From positions 191,014,816-191,078,815 of the forward strand of contig CP136066.1 of assembly GCA_032622095.1 (NCBI GenBank): a stretch of 64,000 nucleotides of DNA, in the 5' to 3' direction. Origin of the DNA: Siphonodentalium dalli (Eukaryota > Mollusca > Scaphopoda > Gadilida > Siphonodentaliidae). The translations under genes and the position numbers were made by a program. Position 1 is the stretch's first letter. Each line of letters starts with the position of its first letter. This document shows, piece after piece, positions 23,762 through 34,367 of this stretch. Below the pieces are notes generated by a model. That model saw only the letters and a list, made by a program, of their open reading frames with translations, made no database searches and was not told the DNA's origin.

Positions 23762-24010
23762 CTATTATTGCTACCATATCAGGAACAGAATAACACGGAA
23801 CGCTCTGTCGTGCAAATGGCTGTTTTTTGTTTGGGACCCAAACACCTTGTTCATAGTTGCATTTTTCAGTAGTTCAATGCGTCTTTTTTGGGTTGCAGAA
23901 TGCTCTTAGAAAGGTAGTCAAGATATTTATCGACCTAATTCGATACCGGGAAAAATTCAAAAGCTAATAATATTATTTGTACTTTGGAACGCAAACCGCC
24001 ATGTGACTTT
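23762..24010 (+). repeat. Copy of the TLR upstream repeat
   Basis: It matches 30203-30425, directly upstream of the TLR gene. Shared blocks are TTGCTACCATATCAG, CACGGAACGCTCT, GTGCAAATGGCTGTTTT, CCAAACACC, ACTTCAATGCGTC-type, ATTTATCGACCTA and GCGCAAACCG-type. After 24010 the similarity ends; no TLR coding sequence follows. Confidence 0.75.
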
Positions 24011-25073
24011 AATTAGACAAATAAATATGTTTAAACTAACTGCGCGCTCGCAAAATGAATTGCATTGCGTTCACACAATCAGAGGCCGGAATGCTGAAAA
24101 TGCGGGCCATTCGGTGAACGATAATGTGAGGGAGAACAAAGTGACAGATCTACCTGATAACATTGAAGATGTCGACAATGACGCACGTGAACGGATCGAA
24201 ATCGTCGAACCTTTAATAAATTGAAATTACTACTACTCGACGATAAGATCGGTATTCCATACCATGACGTTGAGGAAGTAAGTGTCTTCACGCAAACGTC
24301 GTTACGCGACATGTGTTTCGATTGACTGCATTTATAGTAATAGTATACCACGAAATCATAGATTGTAATCTATAAGCCCAATTAGTCTTGAATGCGTGTT
24401 GTGTTCGTACGTAGGGTGCGTGCATGTGGGTATTTCCCAGTAAATGTCTTCCTGTGCTGACGAATGAACGAGGAAGAGAGTAGATCAGACATGAGACCAC
24501 ATCTCAGTCCGACATTCGTCGAGGATACATATGCTGTTGTTCCCGTCTAGTTATTACTGTCGGTGAGTTTCTATTTATAGACATTTACGTAGATAATAGC
24601 CTCAATCTACCAAGTGCTTCGATTTTATACTGCACTGCGGCCAATAATTTGCTTTGTGTTGTCTATGTGATAACATCCATGCGGCCAATAATTTGTTTGT
24701 GTTGTCTAGGTGATAACTTGAGAACACTTCAAACGAATCTCTTGATAGTTGGTGTGTGGTGCATCGCAGGTCATCGTCAAGATGGAATAAAATGTTACCA
24801 GAATAGACTCTTTTTTTTAAACCCAAAAGACACATCTTTTATCAGCGACCTTTTATTCTCATAACGTTTATACGCAACAGACGTCAATATCAAGCAGCCA
24901 TGAATTATATGCAGTGACACACATTGGCAGAATTATTGTCGTGTGTTTATATTGATACTATTTATATTGAAATGGTACAATCGACGTGGCTGGAATGTTC
25001 GGAAGTAGTAAATCATTGTCACATTCCTCTATACTGGACAAACCTGAGTAATCATTCGTATCACAATAAACTC
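24011..25073. other. Intergenic with short tandem repeat
   Basis: A ~45-bp unit containing GCGGCCAATAATTTG and TGTGTTGTCTA is doubled at 24644-24720. A 73-codon frame at 24003-24224 has an acidic tail (EDVDNDARERIEIVEP) but no recognised family. No gene call is made. Confidence 0.4.
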
Positions 25074-25559
25074 AGACGGCTGAATTCTGGTCTCAGGTCT
25101 AGACCACCCTAATAATCACGGTGTTCCATGTCAGGACTTGGTTTCGCAAAACCACCTGGTCGCAAGCTGGGATCGGCGCATTGTTGTACAATCAACGACA
25201 ATCAATGACAATCTATGGACAAAAGCGTGCTGAGCGCTGCATCGAGATTGGTGTGTTGGTGTCTCCAAACCTGAGCACGTGAAAGCGGCTTATATCCGTG
25301 TTGTATAGCGGTATCTGTATGCCGTCGCCGTTCGACAGGGATCACGGGGCAGGGGTGGTCCGGATTTCTCACCCCCTATGCGGATGTCACGACGTTGTCA
25401 GTTTTACGGGTGGAGGAAAGTCTACGCAGAGAGTAAATTTCACCGAGAAACACTCCGCTGTGTGTAGAAATACCGACCCCGGAATGGGACCGACAAACTT
25501 GCCCAGATACACGAATAAGATTATCCTCACTTAGAGTGGATCGCGAATCCGTGCTTGTC

Positions 25560-25640
25560 GGCATTCGAACCAGCTTCGTCAGCGCTAGACGGCAAATGGC
25601 GGGGTAATACCCCGAGCATTTTACCGACGGGACCACCGGC
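25560..25640 (-). other. tRNA-promoter-like segment, possible SINE head
   Basis: On the minus strand the stretch contains GGTGGTCCCGTCGGTAAAAT, an approximate A box, and about 60 bases on GGTTCGAATGCC, a near-perfect B box. This is the arrangement of a pol III internal promoter. It lies inside the 2-kb element and recurs in the other copy at about 40500-40595. No cloverleaf was found, so a tRNA gene is not claimed. Confidence 0.35.
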
Positions 25641-25937
25641 GTCCCTTACAACCAATGTATAGTGTAAAATATTGTTTGTTCAGATCAAGAACCAACTATA
25701 TATTGTTCAACTTTGCGTCAAAATATTACACATAAATTACATTCAGCTCTTATAGGGGATATCAGGTGGGAATAGTGAGGTACATGATGGAAACTTTAAA
25801 CAATTCATTGGGGTGAGGGGGGTGACATGTGCAACGTAATTTCGCGGTCTTGGGAATCTGCAATAAGTTGAAAATTTAGAAAGATTCTAATAACTATCGC
25901 CGTGATTGAAAATTATTTTCCAGAAAATGTACACAAC

Positions 25938-25984
25938 GGGGGGTGGGGGGGGGGGGGGGGGGTGGGTTGGTGGGGGGGGGGGGG
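25938..25984. repeat. Poly-G tract
   Basis: Nearly pure G with few T/C interruptions, giving a spurious proline-rich frame on the minus strand. The second element copy has a shorter tract at 40950-40973. Confidence 0.9.
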
Positions 25985-27118
25985 TATCGGAAAAAATCCA
26001 CATGGGTGCGTTGTATCACACTTCCGATAGGAGTAGCAGATATTTCCATTGCCATGTAATTTGTTTCCAAATCCATGTTTAAAGATAAATTATGACAAAT
26101 AAACCAATTTGAAATGTCAAGGCTTAAGAAACTGGACCAAATAAATCATTAATCAAGAGCAGGGGTCCCATGCATTTAATTTAATTTAATTCAATTTAGT
26201 AGGACATTTCCTTATTTTGAACCACAATTTTTTGTTCTGACTTAAAAATATAATTTTGAGAGTTTTTGCTGTTATATTGTATATCCAGTCCAGCAATAAT
26301 TTATTCTCATATGATGAATTAGTACTATCAAAACTAGCTCCGACCTCAATTCATTTCAGAAACACGGAACGAAAGACACCCGCATCCAATGCGGATTACG
26401 TTCCGATTGCAAAACTACTATCATTCCCTATTTATCCGTGTCAACCAAACCCATCGATAACATATTAGAAATAATAGCACGAAAATCTGACTTAATCCAT
26501 CTAACGGTAATATGCTTTCAAACAAGGCAAGGGTGTTATAAATAAAACTCCACTGTAAAGCCAGATAAACGCACGCATGATTTACAATCAAATTACCAAT
26601 CTGTATCGTTACTGCGAAAACAGAAATTGGTATTCTCGTCTCAGGTTCAAGTCTCGGTTTATACAAAAATCTCAGACCAGGGGGGTACTAGGTTTCAGTT
26701 GTAGACTATTACCTATAACACACATAATTATCGATTATATTACATTTTGTCCAGTTCATATATAATTATAATCTTTCTTCTACACGGCATATCAATAAAA
26801 CACAATTCCTATTTGGTTAACATAAAGATAAATGCTTCCAAAAATACATATGTTTCTGTTACCAGAACTTGTACGTTACCACATGGTTCGAATTATGAAC
26901 AGACCGACACAGGCTTGAATGACAATAAGAAGGCAAACCTTGGTTTACGTAAACCTGAGTTTCAAAAAGACGAGAATACGGACCAGTGCTGACCAATAAT
27001 CCCAGCTTACTCACCTCGAAGCTGGGTAACACATGGCGATCACCGTGGTTTCGGCGTGGTCTAGACTATGGTTTACATGAAACCCTGGTCTAGACCAGGG
27101 ACCAGAATTCGGCCGAGA

Positions 27119-28654
27119 GGGTGCCACATCTTTCGATTCCTCGTATCGTGTGTATTTAAACTAAATTTCTGAATGTATAAATTTTGACTCTTTAGATCTC
27201 CACCCCAAATGTGCCGATCAGTCTACTATTAACCACACTAATTCTGGTACCATCCCCTGAACCCACTCCTTCACTCTGATTCCACCACTCTTAAAGGACA
27301 ACATTAATTACTCTTTGTGGAGATTAAATTTGGAAAATATCTGCGGCAAAGATTGTTTATTCATGTTGTTGTCCTCCCCCCATATGTGGCCCATTTGGTG
27401 CCACTTGGTCATCTTTATCTACATTACTAGATTCATCGAATCTTGCAGATAACAACTTATATAAGTTGATGGAAAACGGCGACGACAAAAATACTATACA
27501 CATGTATTCGCTGCTCCTCCCAACCTCTGACTCAAACGGCACATATTTGGCGTCTTTTAAACCATCTGATTAGATTCATCGTAAAATTGAGATGATAATA
27601 AATACATTTGATGAAAATCGACGATAAACATAATATGTAACACTTGCTGCTCATTCCTGACTCTAACTGCACCGACATCTCTACAACAGCCTTACAAACA
27701 CATAATTCATTAATCTTTTTTTTCTTTCTGCTGTAGTGCTATCTCATAACAGCTCGTGTATTCCAGGAACCATTATCTCTCCGTATTAAATTGTCAAAAA
27801 AGGACTCATTGTTCTATAGCACGTGCATGGTAATATTAATCTAACTGGGGACAATGATTAATGAAATTATGCAGGTTCAGTTTGTCATGGCTAGTGGCAT
27901 TTTTAATAACTTGGACATCTGGACGTTGTCCTTTGTCTCATAGTTGGCCAATCAGAATGAACCCCGTTAAGAAAATGGATTCATTTCTGGATTGTTCCTT
28001 GTCCCCAGATTGATATTTGAAATTCTCTTCCACGCAAGCTTAGAGTCAAGTTGTAATGATTTAGCTCCGTGGCAACTCGTGTACATGTTTCTTTGTGTTT
28101 GAATAAATGTCATGTCTAAGGGTTCTTACTTAGTGAAAAGGAAACCTGAGAGTGCCACATTGCTCAGGTGCTCGATTGCTCATTGTGGCAGCCAAAACAC
28201 GATCTGCAGAAGATAGTCAGATTGGTGCGAATTCGGTCAGTGGTGAAATATACATGACGTTGTTCGTCGACTTTCGCTGAAACAGACAGTGACATCTTTA
28301 TGAATGAAATGAGCATTATAAAATGGACTCGCTTCTCATCTAGTATCTCAAACGGAGAGCTCACTCGGCGTCTAGAAATATAATGGCTAATTCTAGTAAA
28401 AGCCACAACATTCCCCTCTCGACACCATAGACACATCTTCACTTTTCAGTTCGTTGATGTTGATATTCTATAATAATTTGTACCAAGCGGACATATTCTT
28501 CTATATGTTTTATTGTGGTTTAAAACTATCAAGTGATGAATTCGTATGTTTGCATTACGAATGTTGGATTTCTCTTATACCGGATTTACGATTGTCCTAA
28601 TGTATTCAGGAATATATACGTGTATGCAGATTTTAGCATATGACCAGGGAAGCC
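27119..28654. other. Intergenic, nothing recognised
   Basis: No credible gene. The minus-strand frame at 28164-28442 has no family signature. Confidence 0.4.
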
Positions 28655-28845
28655 TGCTCTCGGGGGGAAAAGGCACATAACGGCCTTATTTTAATGAGCG
28701 AAATAAACTCATATTGGACGTATTTAACCTCAATATACGCTCGATATGGACCTAAACGCTGTGTTTAAAACAGTTCAATATGGGAATATTTCCATATGAA
28801 ATAAACCCATATTGGCAGTATTTAATAAACCTTTTTCTCATCGAC
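28655..28845. mobile_element. MITE, family C (GAGCGAAATAA), copy 1
   Basis: CTGCTCTCGGGGGGAAAAGG, then GGCCTTATTTTAATGAGCGA, then AAATAAACTCATATTGG, with an inverted counterpart (TCCATATGAAATAAACCCAT) near the right end. It matches 62005-62160. Its first bases resemble the CTGTTCTCCC terminus of family A. Confidence 0.55.
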
Positions 28846-29206
28846 ACGACTTACCAGATTCACGCTCTTTATAAAGTGTTTTCACTGCGGCCCATGGCAT
28901 TCGACGAATAACGGATATAAGCTCAATATGGATGTGTTGCAGAATTAACTCAGTCCAGTATAAATATATGTGAATATGTATGTCCATAATGAACCTATCT
29001 GCACGATATGATGAACAGTGGCATATATGTATTCTGCTGTCGTGCAGCATTGTTTACGCATCATCCTTGTACCTTACTTGGCAACAAACACATAGTTATG
29101 GCAACAAACCAAATGACACATGTCGTAAACCAAGACCATCTGACAGCTCGCGCTTATTGTAACATAGCCGGATAGGTGATATATACTCATTTCAAATTAT
29201 GAACTG
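28846..29206. other. Intergenic, nothing recognised
   Basis: Short frames only, with no repeat termini. It ends at the target duplication of the hAT element at 29215. Confidence 0.35.
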
Positions 29207-29214
29207 GATATAGG

Positions 29215-29943
29215 CAGGGTTAGCGATCGACCAAAACGTTCTCTTGCCAATTTTTGTTCCAGCTTATTTGTTGGCCAAATTCCAAAAGGACTTGCCAAAT
29301 TGACATGACGGTATATTTGGAGAGATTTTCATTTGACGATAAAATGCATCCATTTTATTTACAAATTATATCCTATTGACAACTTAGTATTATTAATAAA
29401 TATAAAAGTAGAAATGTTAAAACTTACAAGTCTGTCATCAAATTATACATATTTCTACTTTATCCGTGTTAGGAACTCAAGATCCAGTAATGAATATGCA
29501 ATTAACATTCGACTGACTAACCTAGTGTCTTAATAATCATTGAGCGGCCATCATAAATGCATGGAATACAATTTCGCCATTATTTCGACTTCCCTCATGA
29601 AATTCATAACCCGAAAACACACAGATGATTAATTAACTGTAAACACAATTGTATCATAAAATTTTGCTGTTTCGTGTAAACTGACGTGAATTTTATTGAG
29701 AAACGAACAGCCAGTTATAAACAAATTACTTATACAGCCACATTACAAAGTTTACATAACATCGTTTTTTCTGACGTTCACATTTAACCACATTCGATTA
29801 ACTATCCATGCATCTTTTAATGTTTGTTTTGTCAATGTGTACGTTTGTTAGTTATCCGAATGTGTCTAAAACAAATGAAAATACACCTGGCCAAATCTAC
29901 CAAATTATTGTTTTTGCCAAATGAAGTGGCAGCGCAAACCCTG
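29215..29943. mobile_element. hAT-type non-autonomous element, 729 bp
   Basis: The left end is CAGGGTTAGCG and the right end, inverted, is CAGGGTTTGCG. Both are followed inside by TTGCCAA / TTTGGC-rich subterminal motifs. The flanks are GATATAGG (29207-29214) and GACATAGG (29944-29951), an 8-bp duplication with one mismatch, as expected for an aged hAT insertion. No transposase frame. It ends about 560 bp upstream of the TLR start codon. Confidence 0.8.
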
Positions 29944-30202
29944 GACATAGGTTTTGAAAAGTATGTTTGATTGCCGTGGAATCGCACAGTGAGCTCTTCA
30001 AATGGTCAGAACTCGCCCGCTGCCATTTTGAAAGTCTGATTTTGATTTTAGGCATCCACACTGGCGTATGATATTCAATGACGTATGTCTGATTAGCATA
30101 TAATATCTTATTATCTCCGGACAAATACGAAATTAAACGGACATGGCTCATTCGAACCTCCAATTTGTTTCTACCTAATTTTAGCGATGCATGCACTGTT
30201 TA

Positions 30203-30425
30203 TTGCTACCATATCAGTAATAGACTACCACGGAACGCTCTTTTCTGTTCCATGAAGTGCAAATGGCTGTTTTGTGTTTGGGTCCCAAACACCGTATCTT
30301 GTATCTTTGTTGTATCTTTCATTACTTCAATGCGTCGTTTTAAGATATTTATCGACCTATTTCGATACTGAGAAAAATTCAAAAACGAATAATATGTGTA
30401 ATTTGGAGCGCAAACCGACATGTGG
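30203..30425 (+). promoter_or_regulatory. Repeat-derived segment immediately upstream of the TLR coding exon
   Basis: This ~220 bp matches 23762-24010. Its first ~50 bp (TGCTACCATATCAGTAATAG, ACGGAACGCTCTTT) also occurs at 39755-39815 and, inverted, at 61530-61575. It therefore carries a dispersed repeat. A promoter or 5'UTR-intron role is inferred only from position. A TATA box or initiator was not identified. Confidence 0.45.
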
Positions 30426-30445
30426 CTTTAATAATAATTTGTGTT

Positions 30446-30458
30446 TACTCATTTCCAG
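30446..30458 (+). promoter_or_regulatory. Likely 3' splice site of a 5'UTR intron
   Basis: A pyrimidine-rich run ending TTTACTCATTTCCAG is followed by exon-like sequence 42 bases before the first ATG. It implies an upstream non-coding exon, common for TLR genes with intronless coding regions. The donor was not identified. Confidence 0.45.
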
Positions 30459-30500
30459 AATCGTGTTTTGTCATTGTGCACGTCTGTAGTCTTCGTGGAT

Positions 30501-32912
30501 ATGTCGCTGCTGTGTGCTGCTATGGTCACGACTGTGCTGTGTTACCATCATGTGACCTACGCAGACCTTCGTGATTCGTCCAGCTTGATTGGTCTTCCTG
30601 GTGTATGTCGAATGAGGCGAGGCGACGTGTTTACCGTCACAGGTTGGACGTGTGACTGCTCATCTGAAGGATTCGCTAATGTGCCTGAATTCGATTCTGG
30701 ATGTTTGTCCCTCGACCTCAGTGATAATGGCCTGATAGATGTCCCGAATAACACATTTATATCTGCAACAAGTCTGCTCGTACTAAATTTATCAAAAAAC
30801 AGTATTCGGAAACTGTCGCCTTCCGCATTTGATGGGCTACGGAACCTCGTGGATCTAGACCTAACTGGGAATAAATTGAGAATGACGCAGTTGGTGTACA
30901 CAGATAATTTGTTTAGTAACATGCAAACTCTTAAGACTCTACGCATCAGTGGCAACATACAAACCATGGATGCATCTTATCGCTACCCTCTAGATTCACT
31001 GGGAAAGCTCAATAATTTAGAAGAATTGTTGATCGATGGACTTACTAATGCTACGTTCAGCTCCACAACAGTTACCTTGTCTAATCTTACGTATTTGCGG
31101 ATGGGTTATTCCTATGGTTTCTGCGTGATCGATTGGCTCAACATGGATTTCTTTAAATCGATTCCCAATCTGAGAAATATTACTTTAGATAACTGCAACA
31201 TCCGACACATTCATCCGTCAGCGTTCGCCAATGCACGCCATGTACGATACTTGGATATTTCCAACAACGCCGGGTTGGGCATCGATGTTCTTGCAACGGC
31301 GTTCAAGCCGCTTATTGGGTCGCAGACACTGCAAGAGATACACGCACACCTCATAAATGGGCGTTATAGCTTAGGCGTATCTCTGGACAAACGACACGTT
31401 GACTGGATGACGCACACAACTTTGCGATCTATTGACATTTGTAACAATGCAGTTGAGATGATTGAGACGGGAGTTCCAGAATTATTACCAAAGGGTCTGC
31501 AATATCTATACATCAGTGGGAACCGATTCCTTGGGTCCGCGGCCGCGTATTTGCAGCTGTCATCTCTGAGATCCTTAAAATATCTTGGTGCGAGCGCATC
31601 GCAGATGCACAATGATCTCGAACTTGTCTATGTAGTTTTACCAAATCTAGGATTTTTTAATTTTAGTTATAACAGCGCGACGAGTTGGAAGTCTCTGCAT
31701 CTGATGAGCACACTCTTGTATCTCGATTTATCGGCAAACGGGTGCAACGAAGTGTCGGTAGGGTTTTTCGATGTCGGAAAACGGTTGACAGAGCTGTATC
31801 TCAGTTACAACTATCTGGGACTCGTATTGCCGAAACCCGAACACCACACCATTTTCGACGAATTAAGGTTATTGGAAATTATCGATCTAACCACTAACAA
31901 TATACGAGGTATTCATAAAGGCATCTTCATTAATCAAAAATACATGAAAACTATCCTTTTAAGTGACAATTCGATTACTGAATTCAACATCGATATATCG
32001 CATATGAAGGATCTGCAATTTATTAGTTTACGGCGAAACAGAATCCGCACTTTAAGCCCGTCGATCAGGACAGACTTAGGACTATTTGGCCCAGGCTTTC
32101 GATTGGATATCACAGGTAATTATCCGGAGTGTTCATGCAACAATATTGACTACATTCGCTGGCTTACCGAAACCCACGTAAATGTCTTGTATGACCATAT
32201 TGTTCAGTGTACCCTTCCGAACAGAACAACGGTTCAGGATGATATTCGCAACGTGCTGTTCGCGCTGGAGTTGAATTGCGCCACTTATTCATTGATTATC
32301 GCCATAGGTGTGATTTGTAATACATCGGCGATAATCGCGTTGTTGATTGGGATGATTTGTAAAGAACGATTAAAACTACAGTACCTATATCACCTGTTCC
32401 GATCGAAATATTACGGGAATAGCACTATCACAAAATACAAATGGGATGCATTCATTTCATACTCAACAGAAGATTATCAGTTCATAATCCATAAAATTGT
32501 GCCAATTCTAGAGAAAGATCGTGGTTTGAGATTGTGTCTTCATCAGAGAGATTTCATGGCGGGGCATCCAATCGCATCGAATATCTTAAATGCTATTAAC
32601 AACAGCAGACGGACAGTCGTCATCTTATCACGTGATTACGTGCTGAGTTCTTGGTGTCGATACGAATTCGACATGGCGCGAATGGAAGGCATATATTCTG
32701 ATAGAAACGTCGTTATTCTGGTGGATTATTGCTTCGTTCCAGAGCCGCTTATTCCCACGACGATAAAAGAACATAGAGAGTTGGACACGTACATACCATT
32801 CACCGAGGGATGCGGAGAGGACATGTTTTGGAATCGGCTTTATGAAAGTATCAAGCGATACGATCAAGGGGAAGGGCACGATACATCACTACCGACAAGA
32901 CCAATAAACTAA
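30501..32912 (+). CDS. Toll-like receptor, single-exon
   Basis: A transmembrane pattern-recognition receptor that would signal through its cytoplasmic TIR domain. The start is the first ATG of the open frame, at 30501 (upstream codons begin with GTG and cross a likely splice acceptor), giving 803 residues. Residues 1-20 (MSLLCAAMVTTVLCYHHVTY) form a signal peptide. A Cys-rich N-terminal cap (CRMRRGDVFTVTGWTCDC) precedes many leucine-rich repeats (for example LSLDLSDNGLIDVPNNTF, LVLNLSKNSIRKLSPSAF). One C-terminal cap starts at about residue 541 (YPECSCNNIDYIRWL), so this is a single-cysteine-cluster TLR. The membrane helix is about 597-619 (LIIAIGVICNTSAIIALLIG). The TIR domain is about 646-783, with box 1 DAFISYS, a BB loop RDFMAGHPI and box 3 FW. 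Ala687 stands where most TLRs have Pro. The frame is intact and length is usual. Ligand and orthology cannot be told from sequence. Confidence 0.95.
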   Translation: MSLLCAAMVTTVLCYHHVTYADLRDSSSLIGLPGVCRMRRGDVFTVTGWTCDCSSEGFANVPEFDSGCLSLDLSDNGLIDVPNNTFISATSLLVLNLSKNSIRKLSPSAFDGLRNLVDLDLTGNKLRMTQLVYTDNLFSNMQTLKTLRISGNIQTMDASYRYPLDSLGKLNNLEELLIDGLTNATFSSTTVTLSNLTYLRMGYSYGFCVIDWLNMDFFKSIPNLRNITLDNCNIRHIHPSAFANARHVRYLDISNNAGLGIDVLATAFKPLIGSQTLQEIHAHLINGRYSLGVSLDKRHVDWMTHTTLRSIDICNNAVEMIETGVPELLPKGLQYLYISGNRFLGSAAAYLQLSSLRSLKYLGASASQMHNDLELVYVVLPNLGFFNFSYNSATSWKSLHLMSTLLYLDLSANGCNEVSVGFFDVGKRLTELYLSYNYLGLVLPKPEHHTIFDELRLLEIIDLTTNNIRGIHKGIFINQKYMKTILLSDNSITEFNIDISHMKDLQFISLRRNRIRTLSPSIRTDLGLFGPGFRLDITGNYPECSCNNIDYIRWLTETHVNVLYDHIVQCTLPNRTTVQDDIRNVLFALELNCATYSLIIAIGVICNTSAIIALLIGMICKERLKLQYLYHLFRSKYYGNSTITKYKWDAFISYSTEDYQFIIHKIVPILEKDRGLRLCLHQRDFMAGHPIASNILNAINNSRRTVVILSRDYVLSSWCRYEFDMARMEGIYSDRNVVILVDYCFVPEPLIPTTIKEHRELDTYIPFTEGCGEDMFWNRLYESIKRYDQGEGHDTSLPTRPIN

Positions 32913-32973
32913 CGAAGCTGCAGTATCGGAACCATACAGCACTGTACATATCGTCAACAGATGGAAATAGTTA

Positions 32974-32983
32974 AATAAATAAA
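32974..32983 (+). terminator. Overlapping poly(A) signals of the TLR gene
   Basis: Two overlapping AATAAA hexamers lie 62-71 bases after the stop codon, just before the foldback MITE at 32989. They would give a very short 3'UTR. Confidence 0.6.
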
Positions 32984-32988
32984 TGAAA

Positions 32989-33113
32989 TACAGTTAACTG
33001 TTCTGAGTAGCGTACGGTTTTTCTCCTCGAGTGAGATGCGGATGATTATTTTTACGAGGAGCTAATCCTCGCATCTCACGAGAAAACCCTATGCTACTCA
33101 GAACAGTTGACTG
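32989..33113. mobile_element. Foldback MITE behind the TLR gene
   Basis: CAGTTAACTGTTCTGAGTAG at the left pairs with CTACTCAGAACAGTTGACTG at the right. Pairing continues inward through GTTTTTCTC / GAGAAAACC and GAGATGCG / CGCATCTC, giving ~50-bp arms. The whole element is about 125 bp. No relative was seen elsewhere in the window. Confidence 0.75.
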
Positions 33114-33382
33114 TTGTGTTTATTATATTTTCTATCGAGTTTGTTACGACCCAGACCACAATGAAACACACGGTTAGACCTAATACGTTCTTAAGGCTTA
33201 AAATAACCTGCCATTTATGTTAACATAACGAGCAAGGATACCGAATGACTCACAAATTGACGACATGACGCGCAGTGCTGAGAGTAGGAAAGCATAAATA
33301 TTCAGAGTAGGGTAACACGTTCGGTCTTCTGGGAGTGGTAATATGATATATATGCTGACGAAAAAAGTCGATGAAATTATAA
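33114..33382. other. Intergenic, nothing recognised
   Basis: Short spacer between the MITE and the Helitron-type pair; ends with the host A that precedes the 5'-TC of the first Helitron element. Confidence 0.35.
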
Positions 33383-34367
33383 TCTCATATATATTTTGAA
33401 GACCTCTGTTTGTATGTTTGTGTGTTTGTCATTTATACAAATCTACGATTCTCGACCGATCGGTACGAAACTTGGTACGTGTGTGTTGTTTGACCAGGCG
33501 GTGGACGTTGTCGTATTGGCGACCCCGTGCGGCGCCCGTTTCGCGCATGCGAGATCTCGGAAACGGGTGGAGCTATCGACTTGAAATTTGCTATGTCAAT
33601 GTATCTTGCCCCGAATACGAATTGTATCGGGTCGCCGAGCCCGTGCGACGCCAGCTTCGCGCATGCGCAGACCAGATCTCGGAAGATTCTCGACCGATCG
33701 GGACGAAACTTGGTACGTGTGTGTAGCTTGACCAGGCGGTCAATATGAGCTCATCATATTTCAGATCCGAGATCAACTTTTCACGTGCCGAGGTCAAATC
33801 TGTTTTTACGCCGTTTTGCGCTAATATATTTCAGTTCGGTGCTCACAAATCGATTCGATATAGCGCGAATAATAAATTGCCAGTCATATAATTTGCATGG
33901 TTAGAATCTGTGGCGCTTCCTCTTTCCAACGATGTATCACACGCCTGTGTCCGTTTAAAGTTTCTACCTGAATTATCGGGAAGAACACAGGACCATGCTT
34001 CGGTCATCGAAACACATTCCGTAAATCTATTACGCCGTCAACAGATCGTGATGTGTTCGCGTTTAACTCTTAACCGGCCGATGTCGCGTTAACTCATCAC
34101 CGGCCGAGGTATCCGCAAATGACATTGGGCAATATATATATCTCGGAAACGGGTGGAGCTATCGACTTGAAATTTGGTATGTGAATGTATCTTGCCCCGG
34201 ATACGAATTTTATCGGGTCGCCGAGCCCGCGCGACGCCAGCTTCGCGCATGCGCAGACCAGATCTCGGAAACGGGTGGAGCTATCGACTTGAAATTTGGT
34301 TTTTGAATAGCCCGGACAACGTCGGTTGGTTTTTGAATAGCCCGGACAACGTCGGGCTCTTCCGCTA
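33383..34367 (+). mobile_element. Helitron-type non-autonomous element with 122-bp repeats, copy 1
   Basis: The 5' end is TCTCATATATATTTTGAAG after host A. The 3' region has the hairpin AGCCCGGACAACGTCGGGCT (about 34338-34357), then about ten bases ending CTA directly against the next copy's TC. Central units contain GATCTCGG, then AACGGGTGGAGCTATCGACT, then CTTCGCGCATGCG. A block at 33735-34130 lacks the unit. A ~29-bp segment with the hairpin is doubled (34298 and 34327). It has no coding capacity; Helitron transposase acting in trans would be needed for mobility. Confidence 0.75.

Larger units (their letters stand above)
25077..27115. mobile_element. 2-kb terminal-inverted-repeat element, copy 1
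   Basis: The termini are CGGCTGAATTCTGGTC (left) and, inverted, CGGCCGAATTCTGGTC (right), flanked by the 3-bp direct repeat AGA (25074-25076 and 27116-27118). Inside the ends lie palindromic GGTCTAGACC and GGTTTACGTAAACC motifs. The same element is at 40028-42105 with a different 3-bp duplication, which proves independent insertion. No transposase frame is present. It contains a long G-run (about 25938-25984) and a tRNA-promoter-like segment near 25560-25640. The superfamily is unresolved; a 3-bp duplication fits PIF/Harbinger, CACTA or Academ groups. Confidence 0.85.

Noticed and set aside
25894-26076. Proline-rich minus-strand frame
   Set aside because: It is a translation of a poly-G tract inside a non-coding transposon.
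30441-30500. Start of the TLR at the 5' limit of the open frame
   Set aside because: The codon at 30441 is GTG, and a splice acceptor lies at 30446-30458. The first ATG is 30501, directly before a good signal peptide.
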